From positions 1,984,001 through 2,048,000 of the forward strand of contig JARUPZ010000036.1 of NCBI GenBank assembly GCA_031213475.1: DNA of 64,000 nucleotides, in the 5' to 3' direction. Source of the stretch: Nereocystis luetkeana. Taxonomy: Eukaryota; Sar; Phaeophyceae; Laminariales; Laminariaceae. A model generated the notes under the pieces. The model was not told the origin of the DNA. It was given only the letters and a program-made list of their open reading frames with translations, and ran no database searches. Below, piece by piece: positions 34,380 to 46,830 of this stretch; position 1 is the stretch's first letter, and each line of letters begins with the position of its first letter. The position numbers and the translations under genes are program-made.

Positions 34380-35060
34380 GCCGCAAACACCTAATAGTCT
34401 CAGCTTTCAGAGTACGAAATTTGCTCGATACGGAAACAGTCGATATTCCGAGTGTGGTCCCTCTGCTGTGGGTTTATCGTAATACCCGCAGATTGGATTG
34501 CGTCGTACTGCTGCAACCAACGACTAATAATGAAGTTGCAGTGTGAGATTCCAGAGAGGGAGCAAGCACATCAAATAAATATTCCACAATCCATATTTTT
34601 TACGCTTATTGAGGTCCTACATAAAGTGACTCACGAAGTGGTTTTCATTAATTTAAAGTACGGGGCCACAATTAATGTCCATCCTGTGTACGTATTGGCT
34701 CACCTACTATTACGGGGGACCATAGTTAATAGGACCTATGCTATACATAAATACCTATATATTTCACCATTTTTACTAACAATATTTGGTCCTATTAACT
34801 ATGATCCCCGTAATATTATTATAGCTCCTACATTATCTACAGGAATCTGGCCCGACCGCCGTGGGGGCGGGAGGGCCTTTTATTCCCTCGTTGATAATAT
34901 AGCCTCAGCATTCAGAGTACGAAATTTGCTCGGTACGGAAACAACTGTCGATACTCCGAAGTGTGAACCCTCTGCTGTGCGTTTATCGTATTACCCGCAG
35001 ATAGATTGTATCGCATCGTACTGCTGCAACCAACGACTAAATATAGTTGCGGTGTGATAA
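34380..35060 (+). repeat. Repeated tract shared with 35615-35800 and 56990-57400
   Basis: Blocks CAGAGTACGAAATTTGCTCG, GTACTGCTGCAACCAACGAC, CAGGAATCTGGCCCGACCGC and GTGGGGGCGGGAGGGCC recur within this unit and in unit 2. No gene identified. Confidence 0.55.
34710..34813. mobile_element. TA-flanked MITE, family M1, copy D, with empty sites
   Basis: Ends TTACGGGGGAC and GATCCCCGTAA with TA at 34708-34709 and 34814-34815. The homologous places at 35705-35715 (GGCTCACCTATTATAGCTCC) and 57325-57345 (GGCTCACCCATTATAGCTCC) lack it. This confirms it as an insertion. Confidence 0.85.
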
Positions 35061-35136
35061 TTCAGAGAGAGAGCAAGCACATCAAATAAAATATTGCGCA
35101 ATTCATAATTTTAACGCAAATTGAGGCCCTACCTAT

Positions 35137-35613
35137 GTTCGTTTTATAAAGGATAGACCACTCACTGAGCTACTCAGTCAGCGCTGACTGAGTAGCTCAG
35201 TGGTCTATCCTTTATAAAACGAACAAAAGAAGTACCTTTGGGCTCGATACGGCCTCCCGCCGATAACATCCTCCGGGGTTGATCAAGCCCCTAATCAGCG
35301 CCTGGTTTTTCCTTCATATTGTCCCCCTCCCTAGTCGCGAGTTCTTTTCCCACGGCAGAAAAAGCGGAAATACGACGTCTGGCGGGACTCGAACCCCGGA
35401 CTTCTTTTGTTCGTTTATTATGAAGGATAGACCACTGAGCTACTCAGTCAGCGCTGACTAGGGGCTTGATCAACCCCGGAGGATGTTATCGGCGGGAGGC
35501 CGTATCGAGCCCAAAGGTACTTCTTTTGTTCGTTTTATAAAGGATAGACCACTGAGCTACTCAGTCAGCGCTGACTGAGTAGCTCAGTGGTCTATCCTTT
35601 ATAAAACGAACAA
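35137..35613. mobile_element. Nested palindromic cluster of SINE family S2
   Basis: Three SINE segments are arranged head to head. Positions 35526-35613 form a perfect 88-bp palindrome (44-base arms) centred on AGCGCT, and 35137-35224 is the same palindrome with a 4-base CACT duplication in one arm. Each arm contains the tRNA-like A box TGAGTAGCTCAGTGG. The segments 35226-35301 and 35453-35525 are inverted copies of each other. In the middle, read on the minus strand, is a tRNA-like head: A box near 35440-35425 and B box GGTTCGAGTCCCGCC (complement of 35381-35395). No bona fide tRNA acceptor stem is formed. Confidence 0.8.
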
Positions 35614-36007
35614 CCTAAAGTGACTCACAAAGTGGTTTTCATTCATTTAAAGCCCGAAGCCACAATTTATGTCCATTCTATGTACGAGGTATGTAGTGTT
35701 GGCTCACCTATTATAGCTCCTATACTTTTTACAGGAATCTGGCCCGACCACCGTGGGGGCGGGAGGGCCTTTTATTCCCTACCGGTAGTTATTAATATTG
35801 GTAGTACTTCTATCAAAGCAATATAAATAAGGATTACAGTAGGTCGATGCTAAATTATAGGGCTGTGGGAATGGCGCGCCACAGCACGCACAGCGTTAGT
35901 CACGAAATCCCCCCTGAATAGCCTAACCTTTATAAACGAATAGGCTAGAGGGTCCCCAGCACCATATATATTATACTTTCCAGAGCTAACCTCACTTCAC
36001 ATCATCG

Positions 36008-36109
36008 AACCCTTTTAGAACTCCAGTCCCGTTTTGGGGACACACCTCTCAAATTCCAAGTCATTTGTCCCCAATTGTCCCCAAAACGAGACTGCGGCCC
36101 TAAAAGGGG
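36008..36109. mobile_element. Foldback element, family F1, second full copy
   Basis: Arms CCCTTTTAGAACTCCAGTCC and GACTGCGGCCCTAAAAGGG are inverted; the interior repeats TTTGTCCCC/TTGTCCCC. Flanked by GAA and TTC rather than TTAA. Confidence 0.6.
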
Positions 36110-36344
36110 TTCAGGCCCTTGACCTCTTTGGTTGGTGTCATACACCGGGCCCTAGCCAACCAACATCAACATAATCGCTCTATTTAATGATATATAAATA
36201 CATGTCGTTGCTGTATAAGCATACCCAAGACCCTAAGATCCAAAACAATGGCTCACCTCCGAGGGAAGGGACAATTTTTGTAAATTAAAAGGTTTTTAGG
36301 CGGTGCGTGTGGTGTGGAGGCAAACGACGACCGCAGGAACTATA

Positions 36345-36752
<408 letters not shown>

Positions 36753-36949
36753 CTGTGCTCTGGAGTGGTTGCAGGGGACGCCCGGCTGCTGTGCCGCAGC
36801 TTTTGGGTCCACTATACATATATATATATACCCTGGTATATATACCCTGGTATATAACATATATATATACCAGGTATATATCAATGGAATTGTGATGAGC
36901 TTGTCGATCCAAAACACCTGCCGAACAGCTCGAACAACAGCAGAGACGG

Positions 36950-38225
36950 CGGTGCGTGGTGGTGGTGCAGGCAAACGGTAGCGACAGCAGGCACGTGCGT
37001 ACTGCTGTCTTCTCAACTGGTTAATAATTAATTGCTCTGCTGCTGCTCAGAACAACATTGTTACAGCATGGGAATACATCAGTTTTTTTTCTGGTTGCGG
37101 TTGTTGATCGTTGTGGTCGGTGTCGTTTGGAGTCGGAATGATGAATAAAAATGATTCATGCTATTAATATATATATATATATATGTGCATGCGTCTGCAC
37201 CCCCACAGCTCTGCCTACTATCCATCCTCGGTGCTGAACCGTAGACTCCGATGCACGCAACTAGTCAAAACAAAGTACACTCCGGAAGTACCACCTTACG
37301 CGCATGATTTTGCCTGCTGCTGCTGCTGGGCGCCTGCTGCTGCTGGAGGATGAGTAGTATTCTCCGGTGGCGGTTGGTCGTTGATCGTTGTGGTGTGGGC
37401 GTGGTCGGGAGTCAGGGTGAGGATACACGGATACATACATACATACCATACATACATACATACATACATGCGCCCGCACCCCGAGCTCTGCCTATTCATC
37501 CTCTATAATGCATCGTAGGATCTGACACTTGCAACTACCGGTACAATAGAGTAGCCAAGAGTACACCCCGCATGTGCCACCTCTCGCAGATATGTCTGTT
37601 GGCAGTTGGTTGTTGATCGTCGTGGTGGGCGTAGTTGGGAGTAGGAGTACATACAGTACATACATACATGCGCCCGCACCCCAAGCTCTGCCTCTCTATC
37701 CTCGATGACGCATCGCAGGCACGAAACGTGCATCGATTACATGTAAGTAAGTGCAGTCTGCAGTGGCCAAGAGTACGCCCCGGAGGTGTCACCTCTTCAC
37801 GCAGTTTGCCTGGTGGCAGTTGGTTGTTGATCGGTGGGTGTTTTCGGGAGTCGGGATACGCACATACATGCCCCCGCACACCAACTTCTTCTTCTGTCTA
37901 TCTGTCGTAGGCTCCGAAACTTGCAACTTTACTGCAGGTACTGCAGTAGCCAAGAGTACACCGCGGATGTGCCACTTCACGCGCTGGTTTGGCCTGTTAC
38001 TGCTGCTGGGCAACAGCAGGAGGTGGCGGTTGTTGTTGGTCGTCGTGGTGGGTGTTGTCGAGAGTCGGGATACATACTACATGCGCCCGCACCCCAAGCT
38101 CGAGCGATCTACCTATCCATCCCCCGTGATGCATCGCAGGCTCCGATACATACATCAAGCCATAGAGTATACTGTGGGTGTGCCACCTCACGCGCATGAT
38201 TTTGCCTGCTGCTGCTGCTGGGCGG
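36950..38225 (+). repeat. Degenerate tandem repeat, period about 200-280 bp
   Basis: Landmarks recur in order: CATGCGCCCGCACCCCAAGC, GATGCATCGCAGGCTC, GCCAAGAGTACACCCCG, GTGCCACCTC and a GTTGTTGATCGTCGTGGTG block. The C-rich landmark occurs at about 37191, 37470, 37670, 37868 and 38082. No gene recognised in it. Confidence 0.75.
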
Positions 38226-38499
38226 CATGGTCGCAGCGATGTGCAACCAACAGCCTGCTTGTTCTACTCGCAGCACGCTCAATACGATATTCGTATATTT
38301 GTGCTCATCATCAGGAGCTGCAACGGCACTGTTGGCCAATCACGGCCATTTTGCAAGTCATAATGTAAGTCATAGCTCTGGTGTGATTGGTGCAAGCTCG
38401 AAAAGTCTAGTCTGTTTTTACGTTGTTTTTTTGCTTGTAAGAGTCATACCAGGTACTTGGTACCTGGCGGCCAACTGTGTACCTATCCTTCGTCAGAAA

Positions 38500-38616
38500 A
38501 CGAATGATCGTGGTTGCAAAAACGCCGCCGGCGTATCTTTTGGAAAACCCTGCGTACCCTACTACCCTAATGTATCTTCGTATCTCACACTCGCTGCTGG
38601 CACTTCGTGAGCTGTG
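38500..38616 (+). promoter_or_regulatory. Conserved proximal promoter and leader, gene copy 2
   Basis: Homologous to 14350-14482 and 60780-60897, including GTTGCAAAAACGCCGCCGGC and CTCACACTCGCTGCTGGCAC. Unit 2 homology begins close to 38480. Confidence 0.45.
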
Positions 38617-38865
38617 ATGATGCTACTCGTGAGAAGCGGCCTCGTGTCGACGCTTTTGGTGGTAGGGTCTGCTCTCTCCGATGGTTCTACTGTAGCTAGC
38701 TGCCGGGTGGCCGTGTGCTTGTCTGGACACATCCGATCGTTCGTTCACTCTGCTGTCCATAAATCTATTCGAAGAAATTTGATCGAGGCGATTGAAGCGG
38801 ACGGCTGCGATGTGGATATTTTCGCGTACGCTACGGCAAAGGATAGGGTGGCGAGCGTCAAACAC
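38617..38865 (+). CDS. Copy 2, exon 1
   Basis: Intact; same start as copy 1, donor CAC|GTGAGA. Encodes [15 protein letters not shown] and [18 protein letters not shown] three bases upstream is in frame, but ATG matches the other copies. Confidence 0.65.
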
Positions 38866-39885
38866 GTGAGATCCAATGCGCGCACGTGCATTTAAGGTTG
38901 AACGACTTCGTGCCTATACTGATGCGTGTATGTATGTACTGCTGTGCGTATATTGGTGTTGGCTTTTCCTTCAAGAATGGAGAAGGTACTGCTGTTGTGC
39001 AGTGTAGTATAATAGCAGTATAACTACAGCACTAGTGAAGTACTATTTACTGTACTGTTGTACAAGTACTCATGCAATACACACATCAGCAGCTACAGGT
39101 ATTCATATTAATAGTAAAATATCAGTATTAGTAGTATGTGTAACTGGTATGTATGTAACAGGTGTCTACTTCTTCGACGAGTATGATATTCGAAAATCAA
39201 CGAACGGAACTGCAGCATACCTGAACCGCGATAAGATACTTCTCAAGTTTCGGCTGCCGGTACCCGGGACACCCATACATCACATATCCATGCTTTACCG
39301 CAGGAGCCGTGCAACCAGCGACAAACGACGAACAACTTGACTGCTGCATCATGCGGCCGCCCAAGACGCATACGTACACCCCCCAATACACACATCACTA
39401 AGCGCCACCTCCCACGTCCAAAGTTCTCTATCTGTGATGACGGCATATATATTAATAGTATCGTTCTGGTACAGTAGTTGTAGTCATAGCCAGTCGAAGC
39501 CGTAGCGGGGGCGCTCAACTCGTTTGCTCGCTGTCCGCACGCCGATACATATCGGCCACAACTCAAAACTCAACGGTGATTAATATTCATAAAAAAAATC
39601 GGCACCTGTGTTGGATGCACATAATAGAGGGTACTGCATATAAACTGCGGTTTAAAATGTGAAGAACACACACGGCACTGATAACCTTGTGCGTGATGGG
39701 GTTATTTTAGCTATTACACCCCGGAACATATGTCGTCATCAGGGCCAAGTCTATGGTGTTCAGTAAGCACAGGCGGACGGTTTTTGGGTTCATCGTGGGT
39801 TATGATTATCGCTACAGTATACATCCTCGTAATACGTAGCAGCATGCGTGAATGCCTTGCCCGTACGGCACCCCTTGCAAAGCAG

Positions 39886-40141
39886 CCCAGAAACTCGGAG
39901 TTCACACCGAACTCCACCGACATCGAAGCCGCGCTAGCGCTCCTGGCGCCGACGAGGACGGTCTGGCACCAAGAGCAGGCGGGGATCATCCCCAACTCTT
40001 GCTCGGCGGGGAGAAACCAGGCACGTACGTGCTGATGCCGCAACAACAAATGCAGGAGTAGCAGATGAAGCAACACCACCCACCCACACCGGTGGCGGAA
40101 GGGATAGCGGAGTTGGTGGTTTCTGGACCCACTGGTGGCAG
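39886..40141 (+). pseudogene. Copy 2, exon 2 with frameshift
   Basis: Frame is intact through NQAR, then the ACGT duplication leads to Thr-Cys-stop at about 40033-40035. Past the duplication the original frame would continue to FWTHWWQ. Donor is CAG|GCAAGA. Confidence 0.7.
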
Positions 40142-41231
40142 GCAAGATATTCATGCCATGAGAAAAAGACCCACCATAATGGCCTCTCGTGTGGTACTTG
40201 TTCCAGCAGACCCCTTCAGCAGAGCGTACCACTTTGCTCGACAAAATGAGTGGCGCACACTGTACACGAGACAAAGAGGCTAGTGTTTGCTGACCAATGG
40301 TTGATGGGATCCTGATTGCCTTAGGGTAGGGTTAGCGGTAATTTCCTTCTATTCGCCTCCTACACAGAGTGACTCACAACCCTCTCCTCCAAAACAAAAT
40401 GATACCAGGTGCGCACGCTTCATACTCTCACTTTCTCAAGGTGAGGCTTCCCATGTACATCCTAGTTACTTGCGATGCAGGGGCAAACCGCGTAGTTTTC
40501 TCTGTTTGGTAGTTTGTTACCACGGGATATGCATCTTGGTCTGCAGCACAGCACTCGTGCACGAACAGGGAAAATATTCAATACGGGCGGTGGGTGTGAT
40601 GGGTGTATACAAAAAGCGGAAATAGCGGTCTGCTGTTGAAGGACAGCACACACGTGGGATTCTTGCCGCGGTTTCGTTGTCTGGCTAATCCGCTCCTGAG
40701 AGGCCTGGTACATAAGGTATCGGACAGGCGTGGAAGTATCTGCGGTTGAAGTGCTCGGTAGATGCTGTAGCTGCAGCAGGCATGCCTGTTCAACTATGGT
40801 GTCTGCACACATTCGACAGAAAGACGCAGTCTTGCCTAGAAATTTCCACGCGTCCCACAGATCATCTACAGATAAGTCATCAAGATATTTAAAATCCTAA
40901 CCCGATGTTATTAGGTGTCGTACAAGATCTGTGTAGTACAAAATCGAACCCCGGACACACGTTCTGGATCGCCATGCATATTGTACGACTCCCGCCCTGC
41001 AACTTGAAGCTATATATAATAAACCTTACATATTATGAGTGTATCTGCCCTGAAATATCATTTTTCTCCATCGCTCAGTGCCCAAAAACAATCGGGGCAA
41101 AAACGTCTGCTTACCCATTCTTCAAATTTACCACAATATTATACAGTAACGCTGAAAGTTGTTTTGACACGTGTATGATGACCACAAAAAGACATTGCCC
41201 GTCCCTGCCCACGGGCTCACTCCATCAATAG

Positions 41232-41443
41232 GGATACAAGGGCGAGGCCAGCGACAATCTCTACTGGCAGCTCTACAAGTCGCTAGCGGCTTACCGCATG
41301 GCCCTTCGCGAAGAGAAGCGCAGGGGGGGGGGGTTCTCGTACGACTGGATAGTGCGCGCGCGCTTTGACGTGGCATGGGTCCGCCCCCTTCCTCCCTTGA
41401 GGTCGTTCTCCCAGGACACCGTGTGGTTCGGCGCTCACTACTG
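41232..41443 (+). CDS. Copy 2, exon 3
   Basis: 212 nt, in frame, with [20 protein letters not shown] preserved. Acceptor CAATAG|G and donor CTACTG|GTACGT. An 11-base G run replaces the GGGGGGAGAC segment of copy 1 without changing length. Confidence 0.65.
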
Positions 41444-42020
41444 GTACGTGCGTTTCGATTTCGCACTCGCCGAGGACGAAACAGTTTTTATTTCTCTAGC
41501 CGTGAATACAAAACGCCCGTTAGGATTATGATATTAATATCAAACGAGGATCGTTTGGCCGGCCCGCCTGCGCGCGTATATTTCTTTCGGTTGACGAAAG
41601 CTTGAAAATTGTTGCTCTTGGACCAGGCATGCTGCAGCGAAAACAAACGCGCAGCTGCAATCAAGACGGTTGTTCTTCTTCCACGTTTGCGAACCCTTGC
41701 GAAAAGCAGCGAAAAGTGTCGGGAGATCGCGCAGTGTGACCTAAACTGGCGCGGATTATGGCCAATGTGTCTCGACAACCATCTGCTAAGCGCCCGTGGA
41801 CAAACTTACTGCACACGTCCGCCTCTGCCTTGGCCCTCCCTCCGGCCCTTCTCGCTCCCCTCCCTCGGTCCCTCTACCCCTCCTCTACCCCCTGCCCACT
41901 CCCCACTCCCCACTCCCCCGCCCCCCGTCCCCCCTCATCTACCCTCTTCCCCTTGCCCCCCCCCCTTCCCTTTTCTCCTCCCCTCCCCCCCCCTCCCCCC
42001 CTGCTTCTTCTGAAACCCAG

Positions 42021-42347
42021 GCCCATGGCAGACCACTTCGCTCTGGTGCCACGCGCCTTCTCCGACCACTTTTTCGCGACCGTCAAGAGTTTCTACGCGT
42101 GTGATGGCATTACCTGGTCGCTCTCGTCGTCGTGGTTCCAGCCCGAATGCTTCGGAACGGCTTTCGAGGAGAGCGTGCTGTTTCGACACCTTCACGCTAC
42201 CGACATCCCCTACCGCTTCTACTTCATGTTCGAGTACATGTTGACTCGCGGCTCGCGCGGCGCGATCTGTGACCTTGGGCTCACTGTTTACTTTCAGGCG
42301 TGTACCACGCTGGGTGTATGGGGCGCGTTCAACGAGCCGTATTCCGG
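42021..42347 (+). CDS. Copy 2, exon 4
   Basis: 327 nt, in frame. [19 protein letters not shown] and [20 protein letters not shown] are kept. Same splice sites as copy 1. Confidence 0.65.
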
Positions 42348-43174
42348 GTAAGAGTGAGAGTGCGCGTGTGACACACGGGCGGGGGCGCGGGGGGCGTACT
42401 CATACATTCCTTGCCTTAGTCATTCGACCATCGGCCACGCATTCCTCTCGAGACCGGGGGGGCAGAGGGATGGGCATGAGGAAGCTAGGACGAAACGGAT
42501 CGGCGCAAGGGTGTTGCCTCCGTGGACCGTTGGGTCACCTGCCGCCCGAACCGTGCGCGTGCGTTGGGTCTGGAACGTTTCGTCTCTTATCGTTACCTCG
42601 GACCTATAATTCCATGCTTACAGCAGTACATACCGTTCAGTGTTATATTCGGGTCCTTGATTGTATAGTGCCTATCACAGGCCGTTTTTTTTTTCGTCGT
42701 TCTTAGCCCGAATTTTTGGCCTACCTCCCGGCATGTATAACCGCGCTGGGGGCATGGAAGCCCTTTTCAGGGGAAGCCTACGCGTGCGCTGAGTTTCGAA
42801 TTAGTCGCTTGCTCGCCATGGGCCTGGAATACATACATACAGCAGCGCGTACCGTTCAGGTTTCATTCGTGTCCTTGTAAAATGGTACCTGGTATTTTCT
42901 TAGGCCTGGTTGAGGAGCACGTGTCATATTTTGTTCGCCCGAACGTTACCCCCGAAGGAAGGACGCCATGCCGAATTACATCCGTCGTACCGCACACCCG
43001 TCCCAAACAGTTACGTCTGCTGGGACGTCAAAGTGTGTGTTGTAGCGGTAAATGCTCGGATGTTTCTCTCAGCCAAATTCGGTTTGGATGTCTGGGCATC
43101 CCAAACGGTGCGGCCTGAGTTCGCGATTCTCGCATCGGTTAAGGCTCTGTTTGATCAGCCTTCGAGGGCGCCTG

Positions 43175-43235
43175 TACCCTTTTAGAACTGCACTCCCGTT
43201 TTGGGGGGAATCTACTTGAAATTGGAGTAGAACTT
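43175..43235. repeat. Half copy of foldback family F1 (unit 2)
   Basis: ACCCTTTTAGAACTGCACTC followed by CGTTTTGGGGGGAATCTACT, orthologous in position to the half copy at 19628. Confidence 0.45.
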
Positions 43236-44037
43236 AGGTTTTGTGTAGCGGACTAGTAAAAGAGTTGATCTTCACCGGCCATACTAGTGCAAGTTCTGCT
43301 GCGAAAGACAGACTGGCATCCGCGACGGCGTCTCACCTCGTGACAGCAGTGTGCAAGCGTGCACGCACCTTTTGGACGCGCACAGCCCCTCGATGCAAAG
43401 GGAGGTTTTGTTTTTTGTTTCTTGGTGACAAGAGCCGGTCAGCGTCATCTCGGACGCACTTCTCTGCTGCGGACAGGGCTTCCAGCGCGCTTCTCCATAC
43501 CCCCCGCCATTAATCTTCAAATCACAACAACGACACCCACAGCATTAGCGCCCCGGCAAAAAAAAACATCGAGCAGTGTCCTTCTATCCCCCCACCTCCC
43601 CAGGGGATAAGGTGGGCAGATTTGTTTTAGAAAGATTTGGGGACATTGTCGTGATCGCCGAAATGTTGGAGGCGTCTCTACTTGAACTAGAAACGGCGCT
43701 CCGTCTCGAACGAAGGTCGGGGCCAATGACAGATAAAGGCGAGCGACATTTGATCACCCGCCCTCTCTTCCCCTACACTTCGTTTCAGCGATACCTCCCT
43801 CACATAGGGTAGAACAAAAAACAAACCGTACCAACTAACACTACTTTAGTTTTCACCCCGAAAAACAGAACCCTCCCCCCCCGCGTGTCCAACGCCTCCT
43901 GGTCCGTGTAAACCTGACATGCTCTTCCCCGGCGTTGTAGGGATACGAGGGAATATGATAATACGCTTGCGGCAACGCTTGACATGAATACCCCCCCCCT
44001 GACTCCTCTATTCCGTCCCAACCAATCAATACAACAG

Positions 44038-44578
44038 TTTCGAGTGTGTGACGGCGCTCTCGGAGTGGGCAAACCTCCGCTGCCGGGCTCTCCTTCCCGG
44101 TGGAGGCCTTAACGATGCTCACAGAACCCAGACCGTCCTCGACCCGGACTCTCGGGCGTGGGAAGCATTGCTTAGCACGCCGCTACCGTCGCCCGGTACG
44201 GTGGTGTCGGGAGAGCCGGGAGGCGCGGCACCCGTGACATTCTCGAAAATAGACCCCGAGCTGACAACCGTTCCTGAGATGAGCGAGCTCGACCGCGTCC
44301 GCTCCAAGCTCGCCGCACTTCGAGATGGGTTGCGGGAGCCCTCGGCCTCTTTCAATCTATCGCTACCGCCCACGTCACCCGGTACTGGTGGTGGTGATGG
44401 TGGTGGTGATGATGAGGATGTCAGTAGTGGTGGTGGTGTTGGAGATGGTGAGGGGACGTCCGGCCCCGCCCGATTACTTGGGCCAGATGAGTGGAGAAGG
44501 CATCCTCGCTGGGAACGCTGGGGAGAAGGCCACCCGCCGTGTTGGGTCTACTCGCCTCCCGGATGTCCACTGGAAAAT
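44038..44578 (+). pseudogene. Copy 2, exon 5 with lost donor
   Basis: Open throughout with a short Gly run. The end reads CACTGGAAAATAAGGCC where copy 1 has CACTGGAAAAGGTAAGG, so the GT donor is gone. A GAG|GTTTGC at 44590 is in phase and might serve as a substitute. Confidence 0.6.
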
Positions 44579-44604
44579 AAGGCCGCCGAGGTTTGCATAT
44601 GGTT

Positions 44605-44725
44605 TAGGTTGGTAGGTTGGTTGTCTATTGATAGTTGGTGGGCTGGTTGGTTGGATAGCTGGTGGGCCGGTCGGTTGGTTGGTCGGATGGTTGGTCAGTT
44701 GGTTGGTTGCTCAATCGGGTGGGCG
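44605..44725 (+). repeat. (GGTT)n-type tract, unit 2
   Basis: Shorter version of the tract at 21950-22145. Confidence 0.65.
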
Positions 44726-45472
44726 GAGTTGCATGTTTCGATTTGATTTCATCCATTTGCTAAGGTTTCGCGAGTTTTGTTTCGGTTGTATCGCTTCGAT
44801 TGTTTTGTGCGAGCACTGTTGTGGCCAGTGATCCGTGTGCTGAAGACCCGGCGGAGCCAGTGACTCGTTTTAGTTTTGTTGACATGAACGTTGATACCTG
44901 TACGTATTGCGTACCGTTGGCACAAAGGACATGTAACGGCACAGCAAGGCAGCATTCCCAGCGAATTCGCTTAGGTAAATGCGGCGGATTACCACAACAA
45001 AGCCTAGTTTCCACTGAAACTCCCTAATCTTCCGAAACTGGTACCACGATCGTGTCTTGCACGAGCACAATCAACAGCTTACTATAGAGCTTCCTCGTCA
45101 ACGCCGGTACAGGGGGGAAATGCATGCCCCCTCGTGCCCCCCCGAAAAGAGGGAAATCATTTTTCAAGTCGATGTCAAACGTTGGAGAAGAAGCTATTCG
45201 ACACAACTCAACGGAGCCAAGTGCGCGTTTTCGTAGTTTTCCGCTCTCTCAGTGTCCGCTTTTCTTGACACTTCAGCTTGTTGTCGTGACGAGACCTTGC
45301 CAATATATGCACCGCTTGGTGCGACAGCCCAATATATCCGATGGAAACGTGTCGACCACCAATATCGAATCTCTGAAGCCAAGAGCTCGCACTCACCCGA
45401 GCGATACCCCACCCCCTTTTTTGCCTTCCTGCCCTCCCCCGCCCCCCTTACCCCGCCGCCTACTACGAACAG

Positions 45473-45636
45473 CTTCAGCACCCGGGCCTCACACCGCACC
45501 TCATAATGTACTTCACCATGGGAGCAGTTCTTATTGAGGAAATGATGCAAGCAGTAAAGTGCTTCTCCCACAGTCTCATCGAGGGCACGGGTTGGGCCGG
45601 CGAAGCGTTCGACTCGAGCTTCTGCGATGATATCAG
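45473..45636 (+). CDS. Copy 2, exon 6
   Basis: 164 nt, in frame. Encodes HPGLTPHLIMYFTMGAVL and [20 protein letters not shown]. Acceptor GAACAG|C and donor ATCAG|GTGGGA. Confidence 0.6.
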
Positions 45637-46574
45637 GTGGGACACGGGCCTGTATTTGTTTGTGTGGCCTTCACGCCTCACCCCTATGTTCACTGTGAAC
45701 TGCTGTATCGACCCGAATCGCTTGCGTCCAAACCCCACCCCCCCCTTTTTATTCGACTTGGATTGCTGTGTCGAACCATTACTACTGTAGCATTAACACT
45801 ACCTCCACCCCTCTATTGACTGTGGACTCTTGTTTCGACCCGGACTGCTTACCTTAACCCCACCACCACCCCTATATTCGTCGTAAAGTGCTTTGTCCAC
45901 CAGGACTGATTTTCCTTAACCCCGCCCCCACTCCGTCTCGAAAGGGATGATTGGTCGACGGTCTAATGACTTAGGCAAGCAACAAATGAGTACGCCCCCC
46001 CCACCCCTATACTATATGGTCATGCGAGTACGGCCATGCACGATACCGAGTACACCCCCCCCCGCCCCTGTATTCCCTGTGGACTGCTGTGTCGACCAGG
46101 ATTGCTTTGCGCTAAACCCACCGCCACCCCTACAGTTGTTGTGGGCGGCTAAGTCGATCCGGATGGCTGCGTTAATCCCCCCCCCTCGTGTGGCAAAGCC
46201 ATAGGAAGTAGAACCCACATAGTGGGAGAATTTGAAATATGCAAGGAGGAATCGGGATGTGTTAGAGGAGGAGGTGAGGAAAGTAGAAGGGTGTGAGATG
46301 GAGAATTTTTCGTACGATGTATTGTGGAGGTGAAACAGTCGCCATCCTAGGAGATAAATAGTGGTCACAAGGGGTGATACGAGAAGGGGACAACATTAGC
46401 AACAACAACCTATGCAGTATATAGAAACCGCGTAATGAGCGCCCACCTGTTGAAAGTGTCTCAATCTGGAGCAGGAACGGTGCTCCGTTTCGAAAGGTAT
46501 ACTGTACGTGGTCGATTGTCGAACGACCAGGGCAAGCAACCGATGAGTACGCCCCCCCTCCCCCGCATGGTTTA

Positions 46575-46830
46575 TCAATTCCTTCGACGATGACATCTAT
46601 ATCAACAAAGTACGCGCAAGGTGCCGAAGCCCGCCCCACAAGCGGTTCATAGTAGGATGCAGCTCACCCTTCATGCGGATCGCCATACGCCTCACGTTTC
46701 CCTTCGCGGTTAGTGCAAATAATGTCAGCCTGGTTAGTGGCAACCCGACGTTCACCGTCCCGGCACTGTAGAGATGCGAGGGTCTTTGGCCATACTTCCA
46801 CGGCCATGCATGACACCGATTACCCCCCAC
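46575..46830 (+). repeat. PC repeat fragment (unit 2, intron 6)
   Basis: Keeps AAGCGGTTCATAGTAGGATG, CAGCTCACCCTTCATGCG, CCGTCCCGGCACTGTAG and ATGCGAGGGTCTTTGG blocks and a C-rich end. Shorter than the copies at 23.7-24.8 kb. Confidence 0.6.

Noticed and set aside
35381-35455. tRNA gene with TGAGTAGCTCAGTGG and GGTTCGAGTCC
   Set aside because: Boxes are good, but no acceptor stem forms and the segment is part of a repeated, inverted SINE cluster.
43576-43812. Open frame with VGRFVLERFGDIVVIAEMLE in intron 4 of copy 2
   Set aside because: Protein-like in part, but a related DNA fragment recurs at about 46440-46510, so it looks like a dispersed repeat; no splice context.
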